Part shown: piece after piece, positions 7,657 through 17,900 of the stretch
Layout of the letters: every line of letters starts with the position of its first letter
Numbering within the stretch: position 1 is the first letter of the stretch
NCBI GenBank assembly: GCA_001897605.1
Contig: MKTL01000001.1
Location: 558,001 to 622,000, forward strand
Direction of reading: 5' to 3'
Origin: Clostridiales bacterium 38-18
GTDB taxonomy: Bacteria; Bacillota; Clostridia; Peptostreptococcales; Acidaminobacteraceae
Length of the DNA: 64,000 bases
Notes under the pieces: generated by a model
Database searches by the model: none
The model's input: the letters and a program-made list of their open reading frames with translations, nothing else
Told to the model about the DNA's origin: nothing
Made by a program: the position numbers and the translations under genes

Positions 7657-7704
7657 AAGAAAATATACAAGAAAATATACAAGAAAATATACAAGAAAAT
7701 ATAA
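7657..7704. repeat. 12-bp tandem repeat, four units, between aroB and aroA
   Basis: AAGAAAATATAC repeated three times exactly and a fourth time with one change (AAGAAAATATAA). It is non-coding, has no dyad symmetry, and lies within the operon. A product of replication slippage is the simplest reading. Confidence 0.9.
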
Positions 7705-7764
7705 AAGTAAATGTAAATAATTAAAGGAATATGGATTCGAAATCAGTCAAATAAGGAGCGTATA

Positions 7765-9027
7765 ATGACCAAAATTATTAAACCTTCAACCCTTAAAGGA
7801 GAAGTAATCGTGCCACCATCAAAAAGCTTGAGCCACCGTGCCATTTTAGCGGCGGCTTTAGCTGAGGGTGAAAGCGTTATTGAAAATCTTGTTTTCTCGG
7901 AGGATATCGAAGCGACCTGCAGAGTGATTGAAGCGCTAGGCGTAAAAATGTTTAGAGAAGAAACGACGCTTAGAATTCAGGGGACAAGTGCCTTAAAAAC
8001 ACCAAACGTGCCTTTAGATTGCAACGAGTCAGGTTCAACGCTAAGATTTTTAATTCCATTTGCAGGATTGATCGATGGTCCAGTTACGTTCACTGGAAAA
8101 GGTAAGTTGGTGACGCGACCATTGGATCCGTATTTTAGAATTTTCAATGAACAGCAGATCCAATATAACTATGAGGGGGCTTTACCTCTTACAGTTGATG
8201 GCCAATTAAAGTCAGGCGTCTATCGCTTGCCAGGGAATGTCAGTTCTCAGTTTGTTACAGGTTTAATGTATGTTCTGCCACTTTTAGAAGGCAACTCAGA
8301 GATCATTCTAGAGTCAAAGCTTGAGTCTAGAGATTATGTTGAACTAACGCTTCAAATACTTGAAGTATTTGGAGTTAAAGTTGAAACTATTGACAATGAA
8401 CATTATAAGATTCATGGTAATCAGATGTATCGACCTGCTAAATATCGAGTCGAAGGAGATTATTCACAGGCTGCATTTTGGGTCGCCGCAGGATTAATGG
8501 GCGATGGACTTCTGCTCACAGATTTGGCCCAAAATACAAAGCAAGGGGATCAAAGAATTCTAGAAATTGCTAAGGATATGGGTGCAAATTTCACTTGGAA
8601 AAAGGAGCAGCTTGAAGTCTCTCGCACACAAACAGAGGGCACCGTTATTGATGCGTCTCAATGTCCAGATTTGGTTCCTATAGTAGCGACACTTGCTGCA
8701 GTCAGTAAAGGTAAAACGCATATTATTAACGCTGGCAGGGTGCGTATTAAAGAATCGGATCGACTTAAAGCGATCTGTACAGAGCTAAAAGTACTGGGTG
8801 CGAATATCGAAGAAGAGCCTGAAGGGCTTATTATAGAGGGTGTTGAGAGATTAACTGGAGGGAATGTAGCTGGCTGGAACGATCATAGGATTGTCATGAG
8901 CCTTGCAATCGCTTCAACGCGATGTGATTCTGAAGTGATCATTGAAGGCAGTGAGGCGGTAGCAAAGTCATACCCGCATTTTTTTGAGGTATTTCAATCC
9001 CTTGGAGGTAAATTAAATGAGAAGTAG
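7765..9027 (+). CDS. aroA: 3-phosphoshikimate 1-carboxyvinyltransferase (EPSP synthase)
   Basis: Transfers the enolpyruvyl group of PEP to shikimate 3-phosphate. 420 residues with both inside-out barrel domains. Motifs: PPSKSLSHRAILAAALAEGES at the N-terminus (substrate Lys/Ser), NESGSTLRFLIPFAG (the LxNSGT-type PEP region), a catalytic-loop region near DYSQAAFW, and RIKESDRL. AAGGAG lies before the ATG at 7765. The 3' end overlaps aroC by 11 bp. Confidence 0.96.
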   Translation: MTKIIKPSTLKGEVIVPPSKSLSHRAILAAALAEGESVIENLVFSEDIEATCRVIEALGVKMFREETTLRIQGTSALKTPNVPLDCNESGSTLRFLIPFAGLIDGPVTFTGKGKLVTRPLDPYFRIFNEQQIQYNYEGALPLTVDGQLKSGVYRLPGNVSSQFVTGLMYVLPLLEGNSEIILESKLESRDYVELTLQILEVFGVKVETIDNEHYKIHGNQMYRPAKYRVEGDYSQAAFWVAAGLMGDGLLLTDLAQNTKQGDQRILEIAKDMGANFTWKKEQLEVSRTQTEGTVIDASQCPDLVPIVATLAAVSKGKTHIINAGRVRIKESDRLKAICTELKVLGANIEEEPEGLIIEGVERLTGGNVAGWNDHRIVMSLAIASTRCDSEVIIEGSEAVAKSYPHFFEVFQSLGGKLNEK

Positions 9028-10129
9028 CTGGGGAAGACAGGTGGTCTATTCTATTTTTGGTGAATCACATGGAACAGGAATCGGCATTACAATTCATCAT
9101 TTGCCTTCTGGTTTCAAGCCTGATTTTGATAGAATCCGTAGTGAGCTTGATAGACGGAAACCCGGCACAGGAATCCATGCAACGTCGAGAAAAGAAACCG
9201 ATGAATATGAAATAATCAGTGGCGTATTAAATGGGACGCTCACCGGTGCACCGTTGACTTTATTTTTTCCTAACTCAGATACGCGATCGAAGGACTATCT
9301 AAATCTTGCAGTAACCCCAAGACCATCACATGCAGATTATACCGCACATATAAAGTATGATGGCTTTAATGATGGTAGAGGTGGTGGTCACTTTTCAGGT
9401 CGATTGACTGCACCTATGGTGTTTGCCGGCGCACTTGTAACACAGCTCCTTGAAAAACTAGGGGTCTCAATTGGGAGTCGAATCAGTCGTATGGGTTTAG
9501 TTGAAGATTACCCTCAAACATTAGACGAACGATTAATTAATCGCATTGCAAGTGGTGAGTTGAAAGCTTTAACATTACCGTTTCTTTCTGAAGATGCAAG
9601 AGAGGATGCCAATACTTTATTAACTCATCTTCGAAAAAAAGGGGATTCGATAGGTGGACAGATAGAGTTGTGTATCACTGGCGTTCCAGTTGGTTGGGGA
9701 GAACCTATTTTCGATTCATTAGAGAGTAGTATTTCCCACCTGATGTTTTCAGTTCCCGGTGTAAAAGCCATAGAGTTTGGGGCGGGGACCGAGTTTGCAA
9801 AGATGAAAGGCTCTGAAGCCAATGATCCATGGATACAAAAGGAAGGTCATATTGAGACCACTACCAATCATAGCGGTGGTATAAACGGTGGCATTAGCAA
9901 TGGTATGCCACTTCAGTTTAAGGTAACCTTTCGACCTATTTCAAGTATTTCAATTCCTCAAAAGACAGTCAATCTTGAGACGGGTAGAGCGGAAATTCTT
10001 GAGGTCAAAGGTAGACACGATCCATGTATTGTACCAAGAGCTTGTCCGGTTGTGGAAGCGGTCACAGCGATAGCACTTTTAGAGGCGATGCTGGATCAGC
10101 AAATTCAAGAAAAGGAAGTGTGGCGGTGA
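9017..10129 (+). CDS. aroC: Chorismate synthase
   Basis: Trans-1,4 elimination of phosphate from EPSP to give chorismate, needing reduced FMN. 370 residues with the family signatures GESHGTGIGI at residues 14-23, DRRKPGTG, RPSHADYT, GRGGGHFSGR and RHDPCIVPRACPVVEA. TTGGAGG lies just inside the aroA 3' end. The stop TGA overlaps the GTG start of pheA (GTGA), a translational coupling arrangement. Confidence 0.96.
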   Translation: MRSSWGRQVVYSIFGESHGTGIGITIHHLPSGFKPDFDRIRSELDRRKPGTGIHATSRKETDEYEIISGVLNGTLTGAPLTLFFPNSDTRSKDYLNLAVTPRPSHADYTAHIKYDGFNDGRGGGHFSGRLTAPMVFAGALVTQLLEKLGVSIGSRISRMGLVEDYPQTLDERLINRIASGELKALTLPFLSEDAREDANTLLTHLRKKGDSIGGQIELCITGVPVGWGEPIFDSLESSISHLMFSVPGVKAIEFGAGTEFAKMKGSEANDPWIQKEGHIETTTNHSGGINGGISNGMPLQFKVTFRPISSISIPQKTVNLETGRAEILEVKGRHDPCIVPRACPVVEAVTAIALLEAMLDQQIQEKEVWR

Positions 10130-11340
10130 AAACAATAAACGAGCATCGAAGTGCGATTGATCTTATAGATGATCAAATTGCCAAGTTAATCTGTGAAAGA
10201 ATGGCACATTCAGAGCAAATTGGCCAGATTAAAAAGCAAACGGATCAAAACGTAATAGATACTGTACGAGAGGCAGAAATAATCCATAGACTGAGTTTGA
10301 AGATTGAACAAACTTCAAATAAAGAAGCAATAGAGAAAGTGATGCGTACAATTTTTGAAACGAGTAGAGCGCTCCAAAAAAGCAATCTTTTAGAAAGCGA
10401 TCTGTTAACAAACAATCCATTAAAAAATACGCCATTTAAAAACAATCAAAATAGTGAAGACAATAGTATTTATAATGAAGCTATTTCTAGTGATTATCAA
10501 CAGAATACGAGTCAGATAAAGGCGGGCTATTCAGGTATCCCAGGCGCATTTGCTGAAAGTGCACTTGTGCGTTACTTTGGCGAACCGTTAAAGCCATATC
10601 AGAATTACAGTTCTTTTTCTAAGGTATGTGAAGCGATATTGAAGGGTGAAATTACTTATGGCATTTTACCGGTTGAAAATACCACAACTGGTGCAATTAA
10701 AGAAGTCTATGACTTAATTCGTGAAAATGAGCTCTATATCACTGGAGAAGTTTGCTTGCCCGTGGTTCATAATCTCATCGGTTTACCGAATGCAAAATTA
10801 GAGGCTCTTAAAGAAATATACTCTCATCCACAGGGATTGGAGCAATGTGGTACATTTCTTAATAAACTTGATTCAGCTCGGCAGATACCATTGAAAAATA
10901 CAGCCTTTAGCATTCGATATGTCTCTGAACAAAATGATCCTACGTTAGCTGCTATTGGTGATGAGCGTGCCGCTGGTTTATACGGACTTAAGGTATTAAC
11001 ACCAGCCATACAGGATAGTACGTTTAATACTACGCGGTTTGTAGTTCTCTCAAAAGAACCAGAGGTGAGTGAAGGTGCTGATAGCACGAGTATCGTTTTA
11101 GCAGCACGTCACAAGGTAGGCGCTCTGCATGAGATTTTAGGCAGTTTTGCTAGGGAACAAATCAATTTGTTTCGCATAGAGTCAAGACCTATCCCCAACC
11201 GATCGTGGGAGTATTTTATCTATTTGGATGCAGAGGGGAGTATCGCAGACGAAGGGGTTAAAAGAGCAATTGAGGCGGTACAAAATCAGTGCCAGTTTTC
11301 AAAGTTTCTTGGAAGTTATAAGAAGGGAGTGGTAGCTTAA
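10126..11340 (+). CDS. pheA: P-protein: chorismate mutase / prephenate dehydratase with ACT domain
   Basis: Bifunctional enzyme converting chorismate to prephenate and on to phenylpyruvate. Using GTG 10126 (SD AAGGAAG, overlapping the aroC stop) it has 404 residues. Order: AroQ-type chorismate mutase helices (about 1-85, with RSAIDLIDDQIAKLI and a conserved Arg/Lys pattern), an Asn/Ser-rich linker (about 86-130), the prephenate dehydratase domain starting GYSGIPGAFAESA near 133 with the catalytic TTRF at 302-305, then an ACT domain with the phenylalanine-binding ESRP at 352-355. Feedback inhibition by phenylalanine is expected. GTG 10120 is an alternative start. The long low-complexity linker is unusual. 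Confidence 0.94.
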   Translation: MKTINEHRSAIDLIDDQIAKLICERMAHSEQIGQIKKQTDQNVIDTVREAEIIHRLSLKIEQTSNKEAIEKVMRTIFETSRALQKSNLLESDLLTNNPLKNTPFKNNQNSEDNSIYNEAISSDYQQNTSQIKAGYSGIPGAFAESALVRYFGEPLKPYQNYSSFSKVCEAILKGEITYGILPVENTTTGAIKEVYDLIRENELYITGEVCLPVVHNLIGLPNAKLEALKEIYSHPQGLEQCGTFLNKLDSARQIPLKNTAFSIRYVSEQNDPTLAAIGDERAAGLYGLKVLTPAIQDSTFNTTRFVVLSKEPEVSEGADSTSIVLAARHKVGALHEILGSFAREQINLFRIESRPIPNRSWEYFIYLDAEGSIADEGVKRAIEAVQNQCQFSKFLGSYKKGVVA

Positions 11341-12281
11341 TGCACGTTATATTAGTGGGACTATCAGGTAGCGGAAAATCCACATTAGGTGAAGCTTTGT
11401 CTAAGAGAATCAATCGCCCTTTTTATGATTTAGATAAAGAAATTGTAAAAAATGTGGGAAAATCAATAGATGAGATATTTGCCGATCAAGGAGAAAGAGC
11501 GTTTAGAAGCATAGAGACTAAAGTGTTGGATACGATCTGTAGCAAGAGTGAGCCAGCGGTCATTGTTACCGGTGGCGGCGCAGTGATTGATCCGAAAAAC
11601 AGATCACTAATGAAGCGTTCAGGTACAGTCATACGCATAAAAAGGAGTCCAGAGGCCATTCTATCCACTCTGAATCTAGAGGGGAGACCTTTGCTTAAAG
11701 CCGATCCCAATCGCATTTATACCTTAGCAAGAGAACGAGAAGACTTTTATCATCTTGCAGCCGATTATACGGTTCAAAATGAAACCGCTTCAGATGAAAC
11801 TTTAGAAGCGTTGACTCATTTAGTGTTAACAAAGGATAAGGCGAAAAAGATCCTTTTGCTAAACGGACCGAATTTGAATCTGTTGGGGACGCGGGAACCG
11901 TCAATTTACGGTAATATGACCTATGAACAAATTTGTAAATCACTTCTTGAAAGTGCTGCTAAAAAAGCGATTAATCTTGAAATAAAGCAGTCCAATCATG
12001 AAGGAGAGCTGATTGACTGGATACAAGAAGCTGTTGGTGAGCAGGATGGCATTTTAATTAATCCAGGTGCCTACACACATACGAGTATTGCTATTTTAGA
12101 TGCCATTAGAAGCGTTAAACTTCCAGTTGTAGAAATTCATCTTTCTAACATACATGCCAGAGAAACATTCAGAGCACATAGTGTTACCGCAGCAGGAGCA
12201 GTCGGTGTCATAGCTGGATTTGGAACGATGAGCTATCATTTGGCATTAGAGGCTATGTCAAATATCCTAACGGAACAATAG
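11340..12281 (+). CDS. aroK-aroQ: Shikimate kinase / type II 3-dehydroquinate dehydratase fusion
   Basis: One continuous 313-residue frame carrying two complete enzymes. Residues 1-165 are shikimate kinase: P-loop GLSGSGKST, DLDKEIV, FRSIETK, TGGGAV, and RPLL in the lid. Residues 168-313 are a type II dehydroquinase: ILLLNGPNLNLLGTREPSIYG with the catalytic Tyr, QSNHEGELI, NPGAYTHTSIAI, EIHLSNIHARETFR, and a C-terminal GFG. The fusion covers steps 3 and 5 of the pathway, so the cluster lacks nothing between DAHP and chorismate. Its ATG shares a base with the pheA stop (TAATG). No strong terminator follows. Confidence 0.95.
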   Translation: MHVILVGLSGSGKSTLGEALSKRINRPFYDLDKEIVKNVGKSIDEIFADQGERAFRSIETKVLDTICSKSEPAVIVTGGGAVIDPKNRSLMKRSGTVIRIKRSPEAILSTLNLEGRPLLKADPNRIYTLAREREDFYHLAADYTVQNETASDETLEALTHLVLTKDKAKKILLLNGPNLNLLGTREPSIYGNMTYEQICKSLLESAAKKAINLEIKQSNHEGELIDWIQEAVGEQDGILINPGAYTHTSIAILDAIRSVKLPVVEIHLSNIHARETFRAHSVTAAGAVGVIAGFGTMSYHLALEAMSNILTEQ

Positions 12282-12349
12282 GCTTTTTATTAATCATATG
12301 ATACAATCAAAGTGCTATCCGTGAACGAAATAAACTGGAGGAAGCCACA

Positions 12350-12925
12350 ATGCAATTCAACCATACGGAAGAGATAATATATAAGGTGATTCTTAAGAAT
12401 GACCTTTTTCTTTATTATAAACCTAACGAAGTAATGGGATTTTGTGAGTCATGTCCCAATTACGGTAAGATTTGGACGTGTCCACCTTATGAACGTGAAG
12501 TGATTCATACCTTTAACCCTTTTGATTATGCCATTATTATTGGTTTTAAGGGAAAAGACTTTTTTAAACTGAAAAAAGAATCGACTGTTTATTTACATGA
12601 ACTTGAGGGAATGAATGGGAATGTGTCAGAATCAAACTTTACCACTTTAGTAGCAGGTAACTGTGAAATCTGTGAGTCGTGTGGTAAAAGTGAAGGGCAG
12701 CCTTGTCTCTTCCCTGATCTGATGCGTTACTCTTTGGAATCCGTTGGTTTTCATGTCAGTGAGATTTGCGATGCAGTATTGGGCGAATCTCTTTTGTGGC
12801 AAACGGAGCATCCGAAATATATGGCCGTTGCAGGTATTTTGCTAGAAGAAAAAGCATTGGATGCAATGGTTGAAAAAATGCATTCCTCTTTTGGGGATTT
12901 AGTAAGGAAGGGATCACATGATTGA
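12350..12925 (+). CDS. DUF2284 Cys-rich metal-binding protein
   Basis: 191 residues. The Cys pattern FCESCPNYGKIWTCPPY near residue 26, and a later CEICESCGKSEGQPCLFPDLMRYS, are the hallmarks of the DUF2284 predicted metal-binding family; the second motif could hold an iron-sulfur or zinc site. Function unknown; family members are common in anaerobes. A clear GGAGG precedes the ATG at 12350. It overlaps the esterase gene by 8 bp, so the two are probably an operon unrelated to aromatic synthesis. Confidence 0.8.
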   Translation: MQFNHTEEIIYKVILKNDLFLYYKPNEVMGFCESCPNYGKIWTCPPYEREVIHTFNPFDYAIIIGFKGKDFFKLKKESTVYLHELEGMNGNVSESNFTTLVAGNCEICESCGKSEGQPCLFPDLMRYSLESVGFHVSEICDAVLGESLLWQTEHPKYMAVAGILLEEKALDAMVEKMHSSFGDLVRKGSHD

Positions 12926-13763
12926 AAAATTTGAGATGAGAATAGAAACATTAGATAAGGTTAGGACGATTCGTGTGTGGCTACCAGAGTCCTATGAAGA
13001 TATGACTGAACAGCGATATCCAGTGATCTACATGCACGATGGGCAAAATCTTTTTAATAAGGAAGATGCTGCGTTTGGCATGAGTTGGGATGCACATAAG
13101 GCGATGGAGACGTTATCGGATACGATGATAAATGCTGATGGCACACCTTTTTATGGCTGTATCATAGTGGGGATTGATAATGCACCTGGTCTAGAAAGGT
13201 TGGATGAATATTCGCCGTGGGCTTCTGAAGCTGTAAAATCACTAAAAGATTTTGAGTCTATACAGAGGGAAATTGGCGGCGATGGCGTAGCCTATAGCAG
13301 TTTTATCGTGAGTTCCTTGAAACCCTATATCGATGCAAACTACCGAACGCTAACGGATCGTGCGCATACCAGTGTCATTGGCAGTTCAATGGGCGGCTTT
13401 ATTTCTTTGTATATGGGAAGTGAGTACCAAAATGTATTTAGTAAAGTGGGTGCATTTTCGACAGCGGTTTGGTTTGAAGAGGATGCGTTACTGTCACAGC
13501 TTGAAAAAGTCAGTTTAAAACTGAAGACGAAGTGGTATTTGGATGTGGGAACGAAAGAGACGAGCAATGATGCCATTCCTGATTTCAATGAAAGATACAT
13601 TAATGGTACCAAGAGAGTCGCAAGCCAATTAACTGAAATGGGTGTTTTAGCATCTGATATAAAACTGATTATTGAAGAGGATGCCATTCATAATGAACTG
13701 GCGTGGGCGAGAAGATTGCCGGATGCACTTAAGTGGTTGCTTGATCTTAAGGATAAGGCGTAA
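12918..13763 (+). CDS. Alpha/beta hydrolase of the esterase D / enterochelin-esterase type
   Basis: 281 residues. RVWLPESYEDMTEQRYPVIYMHDGQNLF is the N-terminal signature of the putative-esterase family that includes feruloyl esterase domains and siderophore esterases. The nucleophile elbow GSSMGGF gives Ser157; a C-terminal His is seen in DAIHNELAWARR. No signal peptide, so cytosolic. Being next to the glycan locus it may remove acyl groups from imported oligosaccharides, but this is inference. SD AAGGAAGGG sits inside the preceding gene. Confidence 0.85.
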   Translation: MIEKFEMRIETLDKVRTIRVWLPESYEDMTEQRYPVIYMHDGQNLFNKEDAAFGMSWDAHKAMETLSDTMINADGTPFYGCIIVGIDNAPGLERLDEYSPWASEAVKSLKDFESIQREIGGDGVAYSSFIVSSLKPYIDANYRTLTDRAHTSVIGSSMGGFISLYMGSEYQNVFSKVGAFSTAVWFEEDALLSQLEKVSLKLKTKWYLDVGTKETSNDAIPDFNERYINGTKRVASQLTEMGVLASDIKLIIEEDAIHNELAWARRLPDALKWLLDLKDKA

Positions 13764-13801
13764 GGTCTTTAAATATAATATTTATAAAATTTTATTTGAT
13801 T

Positions 13802-13831
13802 TTGCCAAACCCAATCAACTTTTGATATACT
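13802..13831 (+). promoter_or_regulatory. Promoter of LacI regulator 1
   Basis: TTGCCA (13802-13807), 18-bp spacer, TATACT (13826-13831), 32 bp before the start codon. Confidence 0.7.
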
Positions 13832-13862
13832 ATAAGATGGAATAAGGGAAGGGGTGTGGAAG

Positions 13863-14867
13863 ATGACGACGATTTATGATATTGCAAGAAAAGTTGGCTG
13901 CGCATCGAGTACAGTTTCAAAGGCGCTGAATAATTCCAAAGAAGTGAGTGATAAGCGAAAAGCTGAGATTTTAGCAGTTGCTAAAGAGCTTGGTTATGTC
14001 CCAAACTCAAGTGCCAGACGACTTGCAACAAAAAACAGTTGGTCGATCGGGATCTTATTCAGTGAAGATTTAAATATCGGACTTGAGCATCACTTCTTCA
14101 GTGGTATCTTACAAGCTTTTAAAACCTACGTTGAAGACCTAGGCTACGAAGTTACTTTCGTTTCGAAAAAAGTGGGGACTCAAGAACTGACTTATTTGGA
14201 ATGGTGTAAATATAAAGACATCGATGGTATTTTAATTGTAACGGTTGACGTTAACGATGAAAATTTAAATGAACTAAGACAAAGTGGTATCCCAATTGTC
14301 AGTGTCGATAGTGGTTTAATCAATGTACCAACGGTTATATCAGACAACTTTCAAGGTACCAGAATGGTGTTGGAGTATTTGATGTCAAAGGGTGCTAAGC
14401 GTATTGCACATATCGCTGGTCCTTTAAGATCGTTCTCCGCGCTTGAACGGCTTGAAGCCTTTAAAGAGGTTTTAGGAAAATACAATATGGATTCGAGTCA
14501 AGTTGTTGAAGCGTATAATTATGATTTTAACAGTGGCAAAAAAGCGCTTCACGAACTTTTGAAGCTGAACAAAACGCTTCCCGAAGCGATCTATGCGGCA
14601 AGTGATGATATTGCACTTGGGGTTATCTTAGCCTTGAGAGATTTGGGATATAAAGTGCCTGATGATGTTTCTGTAGTCGGATTTGATAACATTGAGCTTA
14701 CAAGATACACATCACCGTCTCTCACAACCGTTGCACAGGACAAGGTTAGAATTGGACGAGAGGCTGCAAAACATTTGATTGCACAAATTAATAAAGAAGT
14801 GGATACGGAACAGGCGACCATTAAACGGGTTCCCGTTGAACTTATAATAAGAGAAAGTACAAAGTAA
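13863..14867 (+). CDS. LacI-family transcriptional regulator 1
   Basis: 334 residues. N-terminal helix-turn-helix TTIYDIARKVGCASSTVSKALNN and hinge helix region PNSSARRLATK, then a periplasmic-binding-protein-like effector domain ending in SVVGFDNIELTRYTSPSLTTV. ATG 13863 is chosen over GTG 13854 because AGGGAAGGGG lies 8 bp before it and LacI proteins begin right at the helix-turn-helix. It stands directly upstream of the phosphorylase/GH30/ABC locus. Candidate operators ACGAAACCGNNTTCGT occur before the next gene (14926-14941) and before the binding protein (19793-19808). A repressor relieved by an oligosaccharide is the likely mode. It shares the YLEW/YLEHC...IDG pattern with regulator 2. 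Confidence 0.92.
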   Translation: MTTIYDIARKVGCASSTVSKALNNSKEVSDKRKAEILAVAKELGYVPNSSARRLATKNSWSIGILFSEDLNIGLEHHFFSGILQAFKTYVEDLGYEVTFVSKKVGTQELTYLEWCKYKDIDGILIVTVDVNDENLNELRQSGIPIVSVDSGLINVPTVISDNFQGTRMVLEYLMSKGAKRIAHIAGPLRSFSALERLEAFKEVLGKYNMDSSQVVEAYNYDFNSGKKALHELLKLNKTLPEAIYAASDDIALGVILALRDLGYKVPDDVSVVGFDNIELTRYTSPSLTTVAQDKVRIGREAAKHLIAQINKEVDTEQATIKRVPVELIIRESTK

Positions 14868-14880
14868 TGTACTTTTTTTT
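14854..14880 (+). terminator. Terminator of LacI regulator 1
   Basis: AAAGTACA (14854-14861) pairs with TGTACTTT (14868-14875), followed by a T-rich run. The stem includes the end of the coding sequence and the stop codon is in the loop, so the regulator is a separate transcript. Confidence 0.75.
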
Positions 14881-14925
14881 ATTTTTTGTTTTCTAAATGA
14901 CTTAGGTGTGTTAATATTAGAATTA

Positions 14926-14941
14926 ACGAAACCGCCTTCGT
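14926..14941. promoter_or_regulatory. LacI operator before phosphorylase 1
   Basis: ACGAAACCGCCTTCGT, a 16-bp dyad (ACGAA/TTCGT) of LacI-family type, 26 bp before the start codon. It matches ACGAAACCGGTTTCGT, the consensus I infer with the site at 19793-19808. Confidence 0.6.
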
Positions 14942-14966
14942 AAGTTTGAAGGTAATGGGAGGTACT

Positions 14967-17900
14967 TTGAGTTATTTATTTGAGAACAATCAATTTGTTA
15001 TTGAAGACTATGATAAGAAGAAGACTTTTTCTAGCTTTTTGCCTGGAATAGCTGGCGTTAAGGGGATTCCGATATGGGTGTTTTATGCCAATAGAGGGCA
15101 AGGGGTGACGAGCTTTGGGATTAGAGATAAGGATGAGCCTATTTTAGAGTTTTTCCCAGCAAATACAAGTTATCAATACGTGGATAAATACGGATTTAGA
15201 AGTTTCGTAAGAGTAGATGGTACTTTATACGAACCTTTTTCAGTTGCGTTATCAGATGATGTAACACGAACGATGCGAATTTCCAGAGGTCATTTTACCA
15301 TTGTTGAGGTGAATCGGACGAGAGGGATCAGCTATGAAGTAACATACTTTGGCATTACAAATGAGCCTATCGCAGGTCTGGTGAGAAAAGTAAAAGTCAC
15401 AAATCTTGGGAAAGAGCGAGACATAGAGGTCGTCGATGGTATTGCAAATATATTGCCTTCAGGTGCAACCACTGAGAGTTATAAAAGCATGTCGAACCTT
15501 ATGGTATCTTGGATGAATGTAGAGAATGTTGAAAATAACATTCCATTTTACAGATTTCGAGCTTCTAGCGGGGATGAGGCAGAGGTGTCTCTCATTGAAA
15601 AGGGTCATTTTTATTTTTCTTTTGTCGAGGATCACACTTTAATACAGCCGATTATCGACTCTGAGATAATCTTTGGTTATGACACCTCATTGACGGTTCC
15701 ATTTGGCTTAATTGAAAAGAATGTAGCTTCACTTGATCTAACGAGTCAAGTTACGGTAAATAGAGTACCTTGTGGGTTTACACCATATGCGCAAAAAGTT
15801 GAAGAGAATGCTTCAATTCATATTAATACGGTAATTGGGCATACAGCTAGCTTGAATTTAATAGAAGATCGATTTTTTACAGATGAGTTTATAGAGATGC
15901 AGTTAAATGCAGTTAATACTGTACTTGACGAACTTGTGGATGTGGTAGATGGAAAAAGTAATTTTGAATTGTTTGACGCTTATATCAAACAAAATTTCTT
16001 AGACAATACGTTGAGAGGCGGTTATCCACTTGTTTTTGGCAAGGGGGACTCTCAAAAAGTTTATCATATTTATTCTAGAAAGCATGGTGATCCTGAAAGA
16101 GACTATAACTTTTTCACCTTGTCACCAGAGTTTTATTCACAAGGAAATGGCAATTTTAGAGATGTGAACCAAAATAGAAGAAATGATGTTTTCTTTGTAC
16201 CAGAAGCAGGACTTTTCAATGTGAAAATGTTTATGAGTTTGATTCAACTAGATGGTTACAACCCACTAAGTGTAAAAGGGACAACTTTTAAATTAGATGC
16301 ATTGAAAGCACATCAACTGGTCGAACAATTTGTAACTAAAGAAAAAAAGCAAATGAGCAAATTGCTTTCGAGCTCGTTTACTCCGGGCAGTATCAGTATG
16401 GGGATATTGCTTTCTAATATCGAACTTAATTTACCAGAAGACGACTTTATCGATATGATTTTAGAGATGAGTGAACAACAGATTGAGGCGAATTTTGGCG
16501 AAGGCTTTTGGAGTGATCACTGGACCTATAATCTAGATTTGATCGAGAACTATTTAAAGGTATATCCTGAAAAGAAGATAGAATTGCTACACGAAGATTC
16601 GACCTATCGTTATTTTGATAGCCCTGTTCGCGTTTTACCAAGAAGTCAAAAATACGGGATGACAAAAGAGGGCGAAGTACGGCAATTTGGTGCTTTGAAA
16701 GAAGAACCGCATTCGGAACGCTTTGAGAAAACCAATTGGGTTAAAGATCATTCTAACCGTATCTATGAAACCACTTTAGCTCAGAAACTGATAACTCTAG
16801 TTTTAACGAAGCTGTCTTCATTGGATCCCTCTGGATTTGGGATAGAGATGGAAGCCAATAAACCTGGCTGGAACGATGCCATGAATGGCTTGCCGGGTGT
16901 TTTTGGTTCTGGTATGAGTGAGACGATTGAACTGATTAGAGTCATTAGATTTTTAAGAAATCATCTTTCGAAAGATGTCTTATTATGTGAAGAAAACCAC
17001 CGTTACTTTGAGAATTTAGACGATGTTTTGAATAAGAAAATGTCTGATTTTGACAGATGGCATGCTTTTACGACGGCTAAAGAAATCTTCAGAAGTGAAG
17101 TTGAAAAGGAGATTTCAGGAAATGAGATCGCGGTATCAGTAGAGGCTTTAAATGCGTTTTTACAAAAATCTGAAACACTACTTTTAGAGGGCGTACAAAA
17201 AGCAAAGGCCTTAAACCGCGGCATTCTTCCCACATATTTTATTCACAAAGCAAGAGATTATGCGGTATTAGATTACAAGACACCGTACGGCTTACAAGGC
17301 GTTCAAATTAACGCATTTGAAATGTCAATTGTACCGAGCTTTTTAGAAGCGCCTGCGAGAAGCTTAAAAATTGGGGATACTATCGATAATTTAGAACAAC
17401 ATCTTTTAGTAAAAAAATCAGATCTTTATGATGAGAAATTAAAAACATATAAGACGAGTGTCCCCTTAGATGATATGAGTTATGAGCTAGGTAGGATTAG
17501 AGCTTTTACTCCGGGATGGCTAGAACGTGAAAGTAATTTTTTACACATGACTTACAAATACCTTTTAGGACTGTTAAAAGGTGGTTTATATGATGTGTTT
17601 TTTGAAGAGATAAAGACTAATTTGGTCTGTTTTATGGATCCTGAAGTGTATGGCAGATCAACTTTAGAAAATTCAAGTTTTATAGCAAGCAGTTTAAATC
17701 CCAATCCCAAAGTACATGGGCGAGGGTTTGTATCGAGATTAAGTGGCTCAACGGCTGAAATGCTTAGTATTTGGCATATGATGATGTTTGGAAAATCACT
17801 TTTTAGCTACGTGGATACTTTAAAGTTCACCCCGAAGCCGATATTAAATGCTGAGTTTTTTAAGGATGGCAGAGTGGTGACACAATTATTGTCTAAGATT

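Noticed and set aside
7657-7704. CRISPR array
   Set aside because: Units are 12 bp with no spacers and no dyad; a simple tandem repeat with no cas genes nearby.
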